From NCBI GenBank assembly GCA_027557655.1, contig CP064915.1, positions 248,001 to 312,000 of the forward strand: a DNA stretch of 64,000 bases, given 5' to 3'. Of the stretch, positions 56,124 through 64,000 are shown one piece after another. Under the pieces are notes generated by a model. That model ran no database searches, was not told the origin of the DNA, and saw nothing but the letters and a program-made list of their open reading frames with translations. The DNA is from Candidatus Kinetoplastibacterium crithidii. Lineage in GTDB: Bacteria > Pseudomonadota > Gammaproteobacteria > Burkholderiales > Burkholderiaceae_B. The position numbers were made by a program, and so were the translations under genes. Numbering within the stretch: the first letter of the stretch is position 1; every line of letters starts with the position of its first letter.

Positions 56124-56677
56124 ATCTTATATTCATAAAGATTGAAGTAAACTTGTCCAGCTTTTTTGGTGCGTATTAAATTTAGATAGTTTGGTATTTT
56201 TATAATTGAATTTGATTCGATATAAACTATACTATTATTATTTAGTACTCTTGGTAAATAAGGCCATATTTTTTCAAGTTCATTATTTTGAAATGGAGGA
56301 TCTAATAAAATTAGATCAAATTGTTTTGTTTGTTTTTGTTGAAGAAAATCTATAGCTTTTCCTGAAAATATTTTTACTTGGTCAAGTGATATTTTTTTAC
56401 ATATAAGTTGAATTGATTTTGTAGCTTGTTTATTATACTCTACCATTTGTATGAAACTAGCACCTCTGGAAGCGGCTTCAAATCCTAATGATCCACTGCC
56501 AGCAAATAAATCAAGTATGGTTTTATTTGTAAAATTATTGTTCCATTTGTTATTTAACCAATTAAATAATGTTTCTTTAACTCTATTCGGAGTTGGACGT
56601 AATCCATTAATTTTAGGAAATGTAATCTTGGTGTTTTTATATATCCCAGAAATAATATAAACAGAGTTATTAGTCAT
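56120..56677 (-). CDS. rsmD: 16S rRNA (guanine-966-N2) methyltransferase RsmD
   Basis: RsmD methylates G966 of 16S rRNA. The 185 residues show RPTPNRVKETLFNWL near residue 26, the SAM motif LDLFAGSGSLGFEAASRGA and catalytic LDPPF. Its ATG overlaps the ftsY ATG head-to-head on the opposite strand, so the promoters of both must lie inside the neighbouring coding region. The rsmD-ftsY divergent pair is common in proteobacteria. Confidence 0.94.
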   Translation of the reverse strand: MTNNSVYIISGIYKNTKITFPKINGLRPTPNRVKETLFNWLNNKWNNNFTNKTILDLFAGSGSLGFEAASRGASFIQMVEYNKQATKSIQLICKKISLDQVKIFSGKAIDFLQQKQTKQFDLILLDPPFQNNELEKIWPYLPRVLNNNSIVYIESNSIIKIPNYLNLIRTKKAGQVYFNLYEYKI

Positions 56678-57734
56678 GTTTGATTTTTTTAAAAGTAAAT
56701 TTAGTAAAAAGATTAATTCTAATAATAGTACATTAGAATCAGAAGAAAAAATATCAAAAGAATATTCTATAAATGAACAGCATCAAGAAAATATTAATTC
56801 TGAAAAACATAATGATGATAATAAATATTCTATTTTTAAATTACTTAGGAAAAGTTTATCTAATACAAGTAACAATCTAACCAGATTTTTTAGAAGATCA
56901 ACAATAGATGAAACTATTTTTGAAGAGTTAGAGTCTATTTTAATAATGTCAGATGTAGGATTTGAAGCATCTAGCGATATAATAAATTTATTAAAATCGA
57001 AATTTTTAAAAAGAAATACATTTGAAATTAAAGAAGTAGAAAATGAATTATATACAATATTAACCGATCGTTTAAAAGTTTTAGAAAGTAAAATTCATAT
57101 TAATTATAAACCTAGTATTTTTCTAATAGTAGGAGCTAATGGAGTAGGAAAGACTACATCAATTGCTAAAATAGCTTCCTATTTCAAGTCTTTAAACTTG
57201 ACAGTATTATTAGTGGCAGCAGATACATTTCGTGCTGCTGCTGTGGATCAATTGCAGAAATTGGGAGATAATAATAATATAATGGTATACTCTAAAGCAG
57301 GGGTACGGGATCCTTCTTCTGTAGTTTTTGATGGTATTAATTTTGGTAAAGCTCAAAATGTTGATGTTATTATTATAGATTCTGCCGGAAGATTGCCTTC
57401 AAATATAAATTTGATGAATGAATTAACAAAAGTAAAAAAAGTTATATCTAAAGCAAATAATGGTGAGCCTTATGAAACCATATTAGTTATAGATGCTAAC
57501 TCAGGTCAGAGTAATATTGCACAAATATCATCTTTTGATAATTATGTAGGTATATCTGGTTTATTTATCGCTAAGTTAGATGGGACGGCTAAAGGTGGCA
57601 TCCTAGTTTCTGTCGCTTATGGTAAAAATAATATTCGCAAAATTCCTGTTTATTGGATAGGTATAGGAGAAAAGAAGGATGATATGTTATCTTTTGTAGC
57701 TGAAGATTTTGTAGAGGCTATGTTAGATAAATAA
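56676..57734 (+). CDS. ftsY: Signal recognition particle receptor FtsY
   Basis: FtsY is the SRP receptor GTPase for membrane-protein targeting. The 352 residues comprise an acidic N-terminal A region (about 1-60, reduced), the helical N domain, and the G domain. The G domain has G1 GANGVGKTTS near residue 154, DTFRAAAVDQL, G3 DSAGR, and G4 in AKLDGTAKGG. The usual G3/G4 are DTAGR and TKLDG, so small substitutions are present. The gene looks functional. Confidence 0.95.
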   Translation: MFDFFKSKFSKKINSNNSTLESEEKISKEYSINEQHQENINSEKHNDDNKYSIFKLLRKSLSNTSNNLTRFFRRSTIDETIFEELESILIMSDVGFEASSDIINLLKSKFLKRNTFEIKEVENELYTILTDRLKVLESKIHINYKPSIFLIVGANGVGKTTSIAKIASYFKSLNLTVLLVAADTFRAAAVDQLQKLGDNNNIMVYSKAGVRDPSSVVFDGINFGKAQNVDVIIIDSAGRLPSNINLMNELTKVKKVISKANNGEPYETILVIDANSGQSNIAQISSFDNYVGISGLFIAKLDGTAKGGILVSVAYGKNNIRKIPVYWIGIGEKKDDMLSFVAEDFVEAMLDK

Positions 57735-57788
57735 AAAATATTTTTTATTTGAATTTAAAAATTAACACTATTATTAATAATCTATTAT

Positions 57789-58919
57789 ATGTCTAATTCC
57801 TCCATTGCAAATATACAAAAATATGGTGTCATATCATCTGTTGATGATATTGTTAATGAACTGAAATCTGGTCGTATGATTATCTTGATTGATGAAGAAG
57901 ATAGAGAGAATGAGGGTGATTTATTAGTAGCTGCTGATTTTATCTCTTCTGAGAACATCAATTTTATGATAACACATGCTCGTGGGTTAGTATGTCTAAC
58001 TTTGACAGAAGATCATTGTCAAAAGCTAGGTTTAAGCATGATGACAGAAAATAATAGTTCTCGTTATGGTACTAATTTCACACAATCAATAGAGGCAGCA
58101 AGCGGTATAGGAACTGGTATTTCTGCTTTTGATAGGGCGCATACTATAAAAGTAGCTACTGATAAGGATGTCGTTCCAGAAGACTTAGTTCAACCTGGTC
58201 ATATATTTCCAGTTAGAGCTGTTAAAGGTGGAGTTTTAGCTAGGGCAGGTCATACTGAAGCAGGATGTGACTTAACAAGAATGGCTGGCCTTACTCCTGC
58301 TGCAGTCATTTGTGAAATAATAAATAAAGATGGTTCAATGGCTCGATTACCAGATCTATTAGAGTTTTCTAAAGAATTTAATTTAAAAATAGGAACTATA
58401 GCTAGTTTAATAAAATATAGAAGTAAGAAAGAAACTCTGATTAAGATGTATAGTAGTTTTATGATAAATACCGTTTATGGTGATTTTAAGGCTCTTTGTT
58501 ATCAGGATGTTATAAACTCCTCAACTCATATTGCTTTAGTACATGGCAATATTGATTTTTCTAAAGAAACTTTAGTTAGCATACAAACACCTTCTTCTAT
58601 TTTAGATATAATTAGAACAGATGATAATTTGGGTCTATTGACAATTAATAAGGCTTTAGAGAGAATTGTGAAATCTCCTTCTGGAGTTTTGTTATTAATA
58701 AACTGTCATGTTTCTTCTGATGATGTTTTCAGAAACATTAATGAATTTAATAAACTCCAGCCATTCTTAGATAACTGTAATTATAATTTAGCTACGCATG
58801 GAGTTATTTCACAGATACTTTGTAATATAGGTATTGGTAATATTATATTACTAAAAGAGAAAAATTCCCCTAATAAGTTTGATTTTGGTCTTTCAATTTC
58901 GGGGTATGATTTTATATAG
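57789..58919 (+). CDS. ribBA: 3,4-dihydroxy-2-butanone-4-phosphate synthase with degenerate GTP cyclohydrolase II domain
   Basis: The N-terminal RibB domain (about residues 15-215) makes the four-carbon riboflavin precursor from ribulose-5-phosphate. Its motifs DEEDRENEGDLL, THARGLVCL and RAGHTEAGCDL are intact. The C-terminal RibA-like domain lacks the zinc cysteines (CxxDx...RCDC) required for GTP cyclohydrolase II, having SIQTPSSILDII there. Such degenerate RibBA proteins are known in proteobacteria, so a separate RibA is expected elsewhere. It starts the ribBA-ribH-nusB-thiL-pgpA run. Confidence 0.92.
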   Translation: MSNSSIANIQKYGVISSVDDIVNELKSGRMIILIDEEDRENEGDLLVAADFISSENINFMITHARGLVCLTLTEDHCQKLGLSMMTENNSSRYGTNFTQSIEAASGIGTGISAFDRAHTIKVATDKDVVPEDLVQPGHIFPVRAVKGGVLARAGHTEAGCDLTRMAGLTPAAVICEIINKDGSMARLPDLLEFSKEFNLKIGTIASLIKYRSKKETLIKMYSSFMINTVYGDFKALCYQDVINSSTHIALVHGNIDFSKETLVSIQTPSSILDIIRTDDNLGLLTINKALERIVKSPSGVLLLINCHVSSDDVFRNINEFNKLQPFLDNCNYNLATHGVISQILCNIGIGNIILLKEKNSPNKFDFGLSISGYDFI

Positions 58920-58945
58920 AGTTGTATTTTTATAAGAAAATTATT

Positions 58946-59407
58946 ATGAATATTAATAGTATTAATCAAAATCTAGATGGCAAAGGTCTGAGTATTGGTA
59001 TAGTTGTATCAAGGTTTAATGATGAGATAGGACAGATAGAATTAGATTATTGTTTAGAGGAGTTATTATCTTTAGGTGTTTCTGAGTCAGATATTATTCT
59101 GATGACAGTTCCTGGAGCTTTAGAAATAGGTGTAACTATGTTACATCTTATTGAAAATCGGGAAATTGATGCTTTAATAGCTCTTGGGGCTGTGATTAGA
59201 GGTGAAACTTTTCATTTTGATATAGTCAGTAATGAGATGGCTTCTGCAATCTCGACACTATCGCTACAATCTGGTATTCCAATAGCAAACGGTGTTTTAA
59301 CAGTAGATAGTTACGAACAAGCAAATGTTAGGGCGGCTGAAAAAGGACGTGATTGTGCTGATGCAGCTGTGGAAATGGCTAATTTGATTCAAATGCTTAA
59401 ATCTTGA
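58946..59407 (+). CDS. ribH: 6,7-dimethyl-8-ribityllumazine synthase
   Basis: RibH condenses the RibB product with the pyrimidine intermediate to give lumazine. The 153 residues have IGIVVSRFNDEIG, the VPGALEIGVT segment, GAVIRGETFHFDIV with the catalytic His, and GVLTVDSYEQA. The ATG at 58946 gives the family start; a TTG 24 bp upstream is less likely. It lies 26 bp after ribBA. Confidence 0.96.
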   Translation: MNINSINQNLDGKGLSIGIVVSRFNDEIGQIELDYCLEELLSLGVSESDIILMTVPGALEIGVTMLHLIENREIDALIALGAVIRGETFHFDIVSNEMASAISTLSLQSGIPIANGVLTVDSYEQANVRAAEKGRDCADAAVEMANLIQMLKS

Positions 59408-59455
59408 ATAATTAATATCTGTTTATCTTAGTAAAATATATTACATGACATATAT

Positions 59456-59890
59456 ATGAGAAATAATAAAATAACAGCAAGAAGAAAAGCAAGAGAATTC
59501 GCTTTGCAATATATTTATTCATGGATAATTACAGGATCTAATCAAGAAGATATTTTTAATGATGTTCTTTATAATTTTTTTGAGATAAATAATTTTAGAG
59601 AGGTAGATAAAGATTGGTGTAAAATGCTAATTTCAGGTGTTTTAAAAAATTGTGAAAATCTAAGAAATAATTTTACACCATATTTAGATAGACCACTAAG
59701 ATCTATTTCTCCGATTGAACATGCTATTTTGCTAATAGGAACTTTTGAATTAATTGAACATATGGAAATTCCTTATAGAGTCATAATTAATGAATCGGTA
59801 GAATTGGCTAAATCTTTTGGTGGAACTGATGGTTTTAAATTTATCAATGGTGTTTTAGATAAAATGGCTAATAGTGTTCGTACTAATTAA
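59456..59890 (+). CDS. nusB: Transcription antitermination factor NusB
   Basis: NusB binds boxA RNA with S10 and aids rRNA transcription. The all-helical 144-residue protein has TARRKAREFALQYIYSW at the N-terminus, RPLRSISPIEHAILLIG, PYRVIINESVELAKSFGG and KFINGVLDKMA. The position between ribH and thiL is classical. Confidence 0.95.
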   Translation: MRNNKITARRKAREFALQYIYSWIITGSNQEDIFNDVLYNFFEINNFREVDKDWCKMLISGVLKNCENLRNNFTPYLDRPLRSISPIEHAILLIGTFELIEHMEIPYRVIINESVELAKSFGGTDGFKFINGVLDKMANSVRTN

Positions 59891-59932
59891 TTATCTTTAA
59901 TCTTTATAATTTATTATATTCTTATAGTGAAT

Positions 59933-60889
59933 ATGTCAGAGTTCGACATTATTAGAAAATATTTCTCCAAATCCATAGTACAAAAAAATATTTTAGGAAT
60001 TGGTGATGATTGTGCTTTATTTAGAGTTCCTCGTGGAAATGAAGTTGCTATTAGTAAGGATTTATTAATAGAAGGAAAGCATTTTTTTTCCCATGTTAAT
60101 CCTGTTTCATTGGGACATAAGTCTTTGGCAGTTAATTTATCAGATTTAGCTGCAATGGGAGCTCAGCCTATTGGATGTTTGCTTGGGATTGCAATTCCAA
60201 CATTAGATCATCAATGGTTATCAAAGTTTTCAAAAGGTTTTTTTAAATTATCTAATGAGCTTTCATGTCCTTTGTTGGGTGGAGATACTGTAAAAAGTTC
60301 TTGTGGAATATCAATAAGTATAACGGTTTTTGGGACAGTGCCAGTATCACAAGCTATTCGTAGAAATGGAGCTAAGTTAGATGATGAAATTTGGGTTTCT
60401 GGAAATTTAGGAAGTGCTGATATTGCATATCGTATTATTACAAAACAAATTATAGGCAATAAATCTTTATTAAGAAGAACTATAAATGCTTTAGATTGGC
60501 CTAATCCAAGAATACATCTAGGTCGTTGTCTATTGGGAGTAGCTAATTCTGCTATTGATATTTCAGATGGGTTTCTACAAGATTTAGGTCATATTACTAG
60601 GTCTAGTAATTTAGGGGCTAATATATATTATGATGAAATTCCATTTGATAAATATTTAGAAGGAAGAGTATCACAAGAAGACATTAAAAGAGCTATTTTA
60701 AATGGTGGAGATGTATATGAATTATGTTTTACAGCACCAAAAAGCAATCATAATGCTATTAGGGACATATCTGATAAAACCGGTGTTGTGTTACATATGG
60801 TAGGTAAGATAGTTAGTGAAAAATCTATAAAAATTCTTTTTCCTGATAGCTCTATGTCATATGATATCAATGGTTTTAATCATTTTTAA
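59933..60889 (+). CDS. thiL: Thiamine-monophosphate kinase
   Basis: ThiL phosphorylates thiamine monophosphate to the active diphosphate. The 318-residue PurM-like protein has SEFDIIRKYF, GIGDDCALF, DLLIEGKHFF, the VNLSDLAAMGAQP motif, GGDTVKS and DISDGFLQDLGH. The ATG at 59933 fits the family start; a GTG at 59927 would add two residues. It lies between nusB and pgpA, as in most proteobacteria. Confidence 0.95.
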   Translation: MSEFDIIRKYFSKSIVQKNILGIGDDCALFRVPRGNEVAISKDLLIEGKHFFSHVNPVSLGHKSLAVNLSDLAAMGAQPIGCLLGIAIPTLDHQWLSKFSKGFFKLSNELSCPLLGGDTVKSSCGISISITVFGTVPVSQAIRRNGAKLDDEIWVSGNLGSADIAYRIITKQIIGNKSLLRRTINALDWPNPRIHLGRCLLGVANSAIDISDGFLQDLGHITRSSNLGANIYYDEIPFDKYLEGRVSQEDIKRAILNGGDVYELCFTAPKSNHNAIRDISDKTGVVLHMVGKIVSEKSIKILFPDSSMSYDINGFNHF

Positions 60890-60920
60890 AAAATAATATA
60901 TTTTATAAGAGATATAATTA

Positions 60921-61418
60921 ATGCAAGATCTTTATAATACTAGTTTTCCAAGTTTTTCTTGGATCTGTAAAAGTCATAGTAGATTTTTCGCTTTTGGTTT
61001 TGGCAGTGGATTAATAAGACCAGGTTCAGGTACTTGGGGAACATTAATGGCTTGGTTGCTATGGTTTAGTTTTTTAAGATATTTTGATAATTTGACTATG
61101 ATCTGTCTACTAATTATTGGATTTTTTTATGGTTGTTGGATTTGCCAATCTATGGAGATTGAATTAAATACAAATGACCATATTGGAGTGGTTTTTGATG
61201 AGATGCTTTCTTTTATATTTATTTTATGGGTTTTAAAGGGCTCTTTTCTTATAGAGTTATTATCATTTATCATATTTAGGTTTTTTGATATACTAAAACC
61301 ACCGCCTATTAAGTATATAGATAGAGTATTTAAGAGTGGATTTGGTGTTATGTTGGACGATTTGATGGCTGCTATTTATACTATATTTGTAGTTTTATTA
61401 ATTAATAGAATTATATAG
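60921..61418 (+). CDS. pgpA: Phosphatidylglycerophosphatase A
   Basis: PgpA removes phosphate from phosphatidylglycerophosphate to give phosphatidylglycerol. The 165-residue membrane protein has FGFGSGLIRPGSGTWGTL, VFDEMLSFIF and the RFFDILKPPPIK motif. About four hydrophobic segments are present. It overlaps the 3' end of convergent pyrF by 8 bp. It complements plsY in phospholipid synthesis. Confidence 0.93.
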   Translation: MQDLYNTSFPSFSWICKSHSRFFAFGFGSGLIRPGSGTWGTLMAWLLWFSFLRYFDNLTMICLLIIGFFYGCWICQSMEIELNTNDHIGVVFDEMLSFIFILWVLKGSFLIELLSFIIFRFFDILKPPPIKYIDRVFKSGFGVMLDDLMAAIYTIFVVLLINRII

Positions 61419-62250
61419 TTGAATGTTCATGATTTAAAAAACTATTTATCAGATTATTTAATGATTTTGCTGATTCTGTTGCTGCTTCTCTCCAATTATC
61501 ATGCTTAGATGAGTATAATATCGATCTAGATGAATTTATCATAATACCTTTATTTATTTTATTTATGCCAGATAAAACAGTATTTTCAATATCACCCCCC
61601 TGAAATCCTATTCCAGGTATTAGTATTGGCATTCTTTCTCCTACTATTTTACGAACTATAGATAACTCTCTTGGATATGTAGCTCCAACAACTAAACCAA
61701 ATTGATCATTTGTATTCCATTTTTTTGATACTATTTCAGCTATATATTCATATAGCATCATACCATTCTTTAATTCCAAAAATTGGAGATCTGATCCACT
61801 AGGATTTGATGTTTTACATAATATTATTATGCCACGATCTTTCCATTCCATATATGGTAATATAGAGTCTAATCCTAAAAATGGATTAATTGTAACTGCA
61901 TCTGCATTATATCTTTCAAAAGCTTCAATTGCATATTGTTCGGCTGTAGCTCCTATGTCTCCTCTTTTGGCATCTAATATAATTGGTAGTAATGGATATT
62001 TATCTTTTATATATGAACATAATTCCTCTAATTGTTCTTCTGCACGTAATGCAGAAAAATATGCTATTTGAGGTTTAAAACTGCATGCATATTGAGCAGT
62101 TGCCTTTACTATTTCAATACAGAATTCCAAAATAGAATTTTTTTTATCTTTTAATTCATAAGGAAAATTCTTAGGATTAGGATCTAATCCTATTTGCAGT
62201 AAAGAATTACTTTGTTTCCATGAATTTTCAATTTTTTCTATAAAATTCAT
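61411..62250 (-). CDS. pyrF: Orotidine 5'-phosphate decarboxylase (type 2)
   Basis: PyrF makes UMP from orotidine monophosphate. The 279-residue length and LLQIGLDPNPKNFP start mark the longer type 2 family. The catalytic array is DAKRGDIGATAEQYA near residue 93, with the Lys and Asp residues. ILCKTSNPSG and IPGIGFQGGD complete the phosphate site. It is transcribed on the minus strand, overlapping pgpA at the stop. Confidence 0.94.
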   Translation of the reverse strand: MNFIEKIENSWKQSNSLLQIGLDPNPKNFPYELKDKKNSILEFCIEIVKATAQYACSFKPQIAYFSALRAEEQLEELCSYIKDKYPLLPIILDAKRGDIGATAEQYAIEAFERYNADAVTINPFLGLDSILPYMEWKDRGIIILCKTSNPSGSDLQFLELKNGMMLYEYIAEIVSKKWNTNDQFGLVVGATYPRELSIVRKIVGERMPILIPGIGFQGGDIENTVLSGINKINKGIMINSSRSILYSSKHDNWREAATESAKSLNNLINSFLNHEHSTI

Positions 62251-62616
62251 TTTGTTTTTATGACACCTTTTTATCTATATATTAAGTTTGATATTTCTTA
62301 AATTTGCTAGAAAAAATATATTTAGTTCTAATCTCTCATAATTGTTTGCTTATATATACCATCTATCTATTCTTAAATATATAGCCAAGTTTATAGATTT
62401 AACAGGATTGTCATAACTATATCTATTTGTTTTTCAAGTTTATTTCAGTTTATTTTTTCTATAAAATACTATTTATAATAATTTTACCCAAGTTTAAATT
62501 TTACGACTTACTATTATTAGCATTAGATTTTACTTTAATTTTTAAATAATTTTAAAATCAATTTAATATGGTCTATGTTTTTAAATTAGAATTTTATTAA
62601 AAGTTATCACCACAAT
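62251..62616. other. 366-bp region without a recognisable gene (former spoT position)
   Basis: This very AT-rich gap lies between pyrF and rpoZ, both on the minus strand. No open frame with family features is visible. In relatives spoT follows rpoZ at this point. A short minus-strand stretch near 62285-62340 reads LANLRNIKLNI before a TAG and loosely recalls a SpoT C-terminal ACT tail. That match is too weak to call. Confidence 0.6.
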
Positions 62617-62820
62617 TTAACCAGGTACTTTAAGAAGCATTTCTATTCCGGACAATCCTTTGCTGATTTCACGTAAAGCCAAAACTGTAGGTTTATCATT
62701 TGATTCAACTTTAGGCATATGGCCTTGAGATAATTCTCTTGCTCTATATGCTGCTGCTAAAGTTAGGTCAAATCGGTTATTAATATTTTTTAAACAATCT
62801 TCCACTGTTATACGAGCCAT
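62617..62820 (-). CDS. rpoZ: RNA polymerase omega subunit
   Basis: Omega helps assemble the RNA polymerase core. The 67-residue protein starts ARITVEDCLKNINNRFDLTLAAAYRAREL with the conserved NRFDL and AAxRARxL motifs. It follows gmk by 50 bp. The spoT gene that normally comes next is missing. Confidence 0.95.
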   Translation of the reverse strand: MARITVEDCLKNINNRFDLTLAAAYRARELSQGHMPKVESNDKPTVLALREISKGLSGIEMLLKVPG

Positions 62821-62870
62821 TTTATTCTCAATATCATAAAAGTTATAAATGACTTAATCCTATCATTTAT

Positions 62871-63494
62871 CTATTCAGTTGTAACTCCTAATTTAGTAAA
62901 AAGCTCTATATTTCTGCTGGCTTGTACTTCAAATTTTAATTTTGTTGCATTAATAATATTAATTAAATCATTTAGTGCTTTATCAAAATCACTGTTTACA
63001 ATAATATATTCGCATGTTTTTGCATATTTAATTTCTGTAGTTGCGGCATCTATTCTTCTGGTAATAGTGCTTAAATCATCTTGTGCTCTTTTTATTAGTC
63101 TTTTTTTCATTTCTTCAATAGAAGGTGGTAATATAAATATAGTAGTTGCTTCTGGATATTGTAATTTTATTTGTTTTGCTCCTTGCCAGTCTATCTCTAC
63201 TATTATATCTTTTCCTTTACTAAGTTGATTATTTATAAAATTTTTGGATGTTCCATAGAAATTGCCATGTACATTAGCTGATTCTAAAAAAACTTGATCA
63301 TCATGCATTTTCTTAAATTCATTTGTTTCTATAAAATGATAGTCAAAACCATTTCTTTCGGTTGGACGAGGCTTTCTAGTTGTATATGATATAGATACAG
63401 ATATATCTTTATGTAAATTAGTTAATGCTTTTATTAAACTAGATTTGCCAACTCCACTAGGAGCTATTATTATAAATAAATTACCATAATTCAT
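62871..63494 (-). CDS. gmk: Guanylate kinase
   Basis: Gmk converts GMP to GDP. The 207 residues carry the P-loop IIAPSGVGKSSLIKAL, the GMP-binding SISYTTRKPRPTERNGFDYHF segment and IDWQGAKQIK, followed by the lid. It is the first gene of gmk-rpoZ, reading away from amn across a 216-bp divergent gap. Confidence 0.96.
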   Translation of the reverse strand: MNYGNLFIIIAPSGVGKSSLIKALTNLHKDISVSISYTTRKPRPTERNGFDYHFIETNEFKKMHDDQVFLESANVHGNFYGTSKNFINNQLSKGKDIIVEIDWQGAKQIKLQYPEATTIFILPPSIEEMKKRLIKRAQDDLSTITRRIDAATTEIKYAKTCEYIIVNSDFDKALNDLINIINATKLKFEVQASRNIELFTKLGVTTE

Positions 63495-63710
63495 ATTATT
63501 TTCTTTGAAAAATCGTATTAAAATTAAATTTATAATTTATTATATAATTATTATAGTTTTCAATGAATAAAATAAATTTTCCTTTTTAAAGATAATTTGA
63601 TTTTTGTATGCTGTAAGGTATAGTTGTTAAAGTTAAATATTTATTAGTATGGCCTTTATTTTTTATGGCTGTCTGTAATTAATAACAAATTAAAATTTGA
63701 GGTGAGATGC

Positions 63711-64000
63711 ATGGATTCTACTTTTATTTCAAGAATGGACAGACAAAAGATAAAGACGCCAGAGCCGTTATCTTTTGTTTCTTTTGAAAATGCTGAAAAG
63801 GCTGTTGATTATCTAATAGAGATATATGAAAGGAATACAAATTTTTTGCGTTCATCTTTCATGGAAGAAATGAATTATAAAGATCAGGTTGCTAATCATA
63901 GATTTAGGGCGTTCTATCCAGCTATAAGAATTGCTGTTTCTACTCACGATGCTATAGATTCAAGAATTTCTTATGGTCATGTTGCAGAACCTGGATTTTA
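63711..64000 (+). CDS. amn: AMP nucleosidase, N-terminal part (cut by window edge)
   Basis: The frame starts at ATG 63711, after GAGGTGAG, and remains open to the window end (96 codons plus two bases). The residues AEKAVDYLIEIYERN and FRAFYPAIRIAV, then SYGHVAEPGFY, match the N-terminal domain of AMP nucleosidase, which splits AMP into adenine and ribose-5-phosphate. The catalytic domain is outside the window, so activity cannot be judged. An overlapping ATG at 63707 is out of frame. Confidence 0.85.
   Translation, partial: MDSTFISRMDRQKIKTPEPLSFVSFENAEKAVDYLIEIYERNTNFLRSSFMEEMNYKDQVANHRFRAFYPAIRIAVSTHDAIDSRISYGHVAEPGF

Overview
The window is a dense, AT-rich (roughly 70% A+T by eye) stretch of a reduced betaproteobacterial chromosome. 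Protein sequences and gene neighbourhoods (leuCDB-asd-truA-trpF, dapC-dapD-dapE-prmB, LMW-PTP-iscRSUA-hscBA-fdx, ribBA-ribH-nusB-thiL-pgpA, gmk-rpoZ) are those of Alcaligenaceae such as Bordetella. Base composition, loss of neighbouring genes and absence of mobile DNA point to an obligate endosymbiont. My best guess is a 'Candidatus Kinetoplastibacterium' species, the symbiont of trypanosomatids. That name rests on recollection of the family, not on a search.

Layout. 1-7828: 3' end of dusA, then aroC, leuC, leuD, leuB, asd, a strong terminator, truA and trpF. 7897-12058: tRNA-Val(GAC), thrS, infC (AUC start), gshB and an HPr-like ptsH that lacks its active-site histidine. 12078-18263 (minus strand): dut, coaBC, lspA, ileS and ribF, with a perfect 127-bp tandem duplication at the ileS/lspA junction. 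18325-22638: purN, a fatty-acid desaturase and uvrD. 22643-26731 (minus): prmB, dapE, dapD, dapC. 26771-33538: tRNA-Leu(UAG), cspA, tig, clpP, clpX, lon. 33585-37404: an aromatic/aspartate aminotransferase, uvrB and a low-molecular-weight phosphatase. 37491-42738: the isc iron-sulfur cluster operon. 42791-45989 (minus): lysS, prfB with its programmed +1 frameshift, and a frameshifted yqeY pseudogene. 46080-54167: queE (start abuts an 11-unit ATT repeat), queD, tadA, yigZ, trxA, tsaD, plsY, surE, nlpD, a PolB-type exonuclease and rlmD. 54231-64000: ppiD, rsmD, ftsY, ribBA, ribH, nusB, thiL, pgpA, pyrF, rpoZ, gmk and the 5' end of amn.

Together the genes supply parts of leucine, lysine/diaminopimelate, chorismate, threonine/methionine-precursor, tryptophan, riboflavin/FAD, CoA, purine and pyrimidine synthesis. 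Alongside these are translation, proteolysis, Fe-S assembly and tRNA modification. Neighbours that free-living relatives usually carry (trpBA after trpF, rpmI-rplT after infC, PTS enzymes beside ptsH, pcm and rpoS beside nlpD, spoT after rpoZ) are absent, consistent with genome reduction.

The most notable items are the HPr with Asp in place of the phosphorylatable His, the fresh tandem duplication, the microsatellite in the queE initiation region, the decaying yqeY, and a long hairpin that contains the 3' ends of two convergent genes. I found no CRISPR array, insertion sequence, prophage or obviously novel multigene system.
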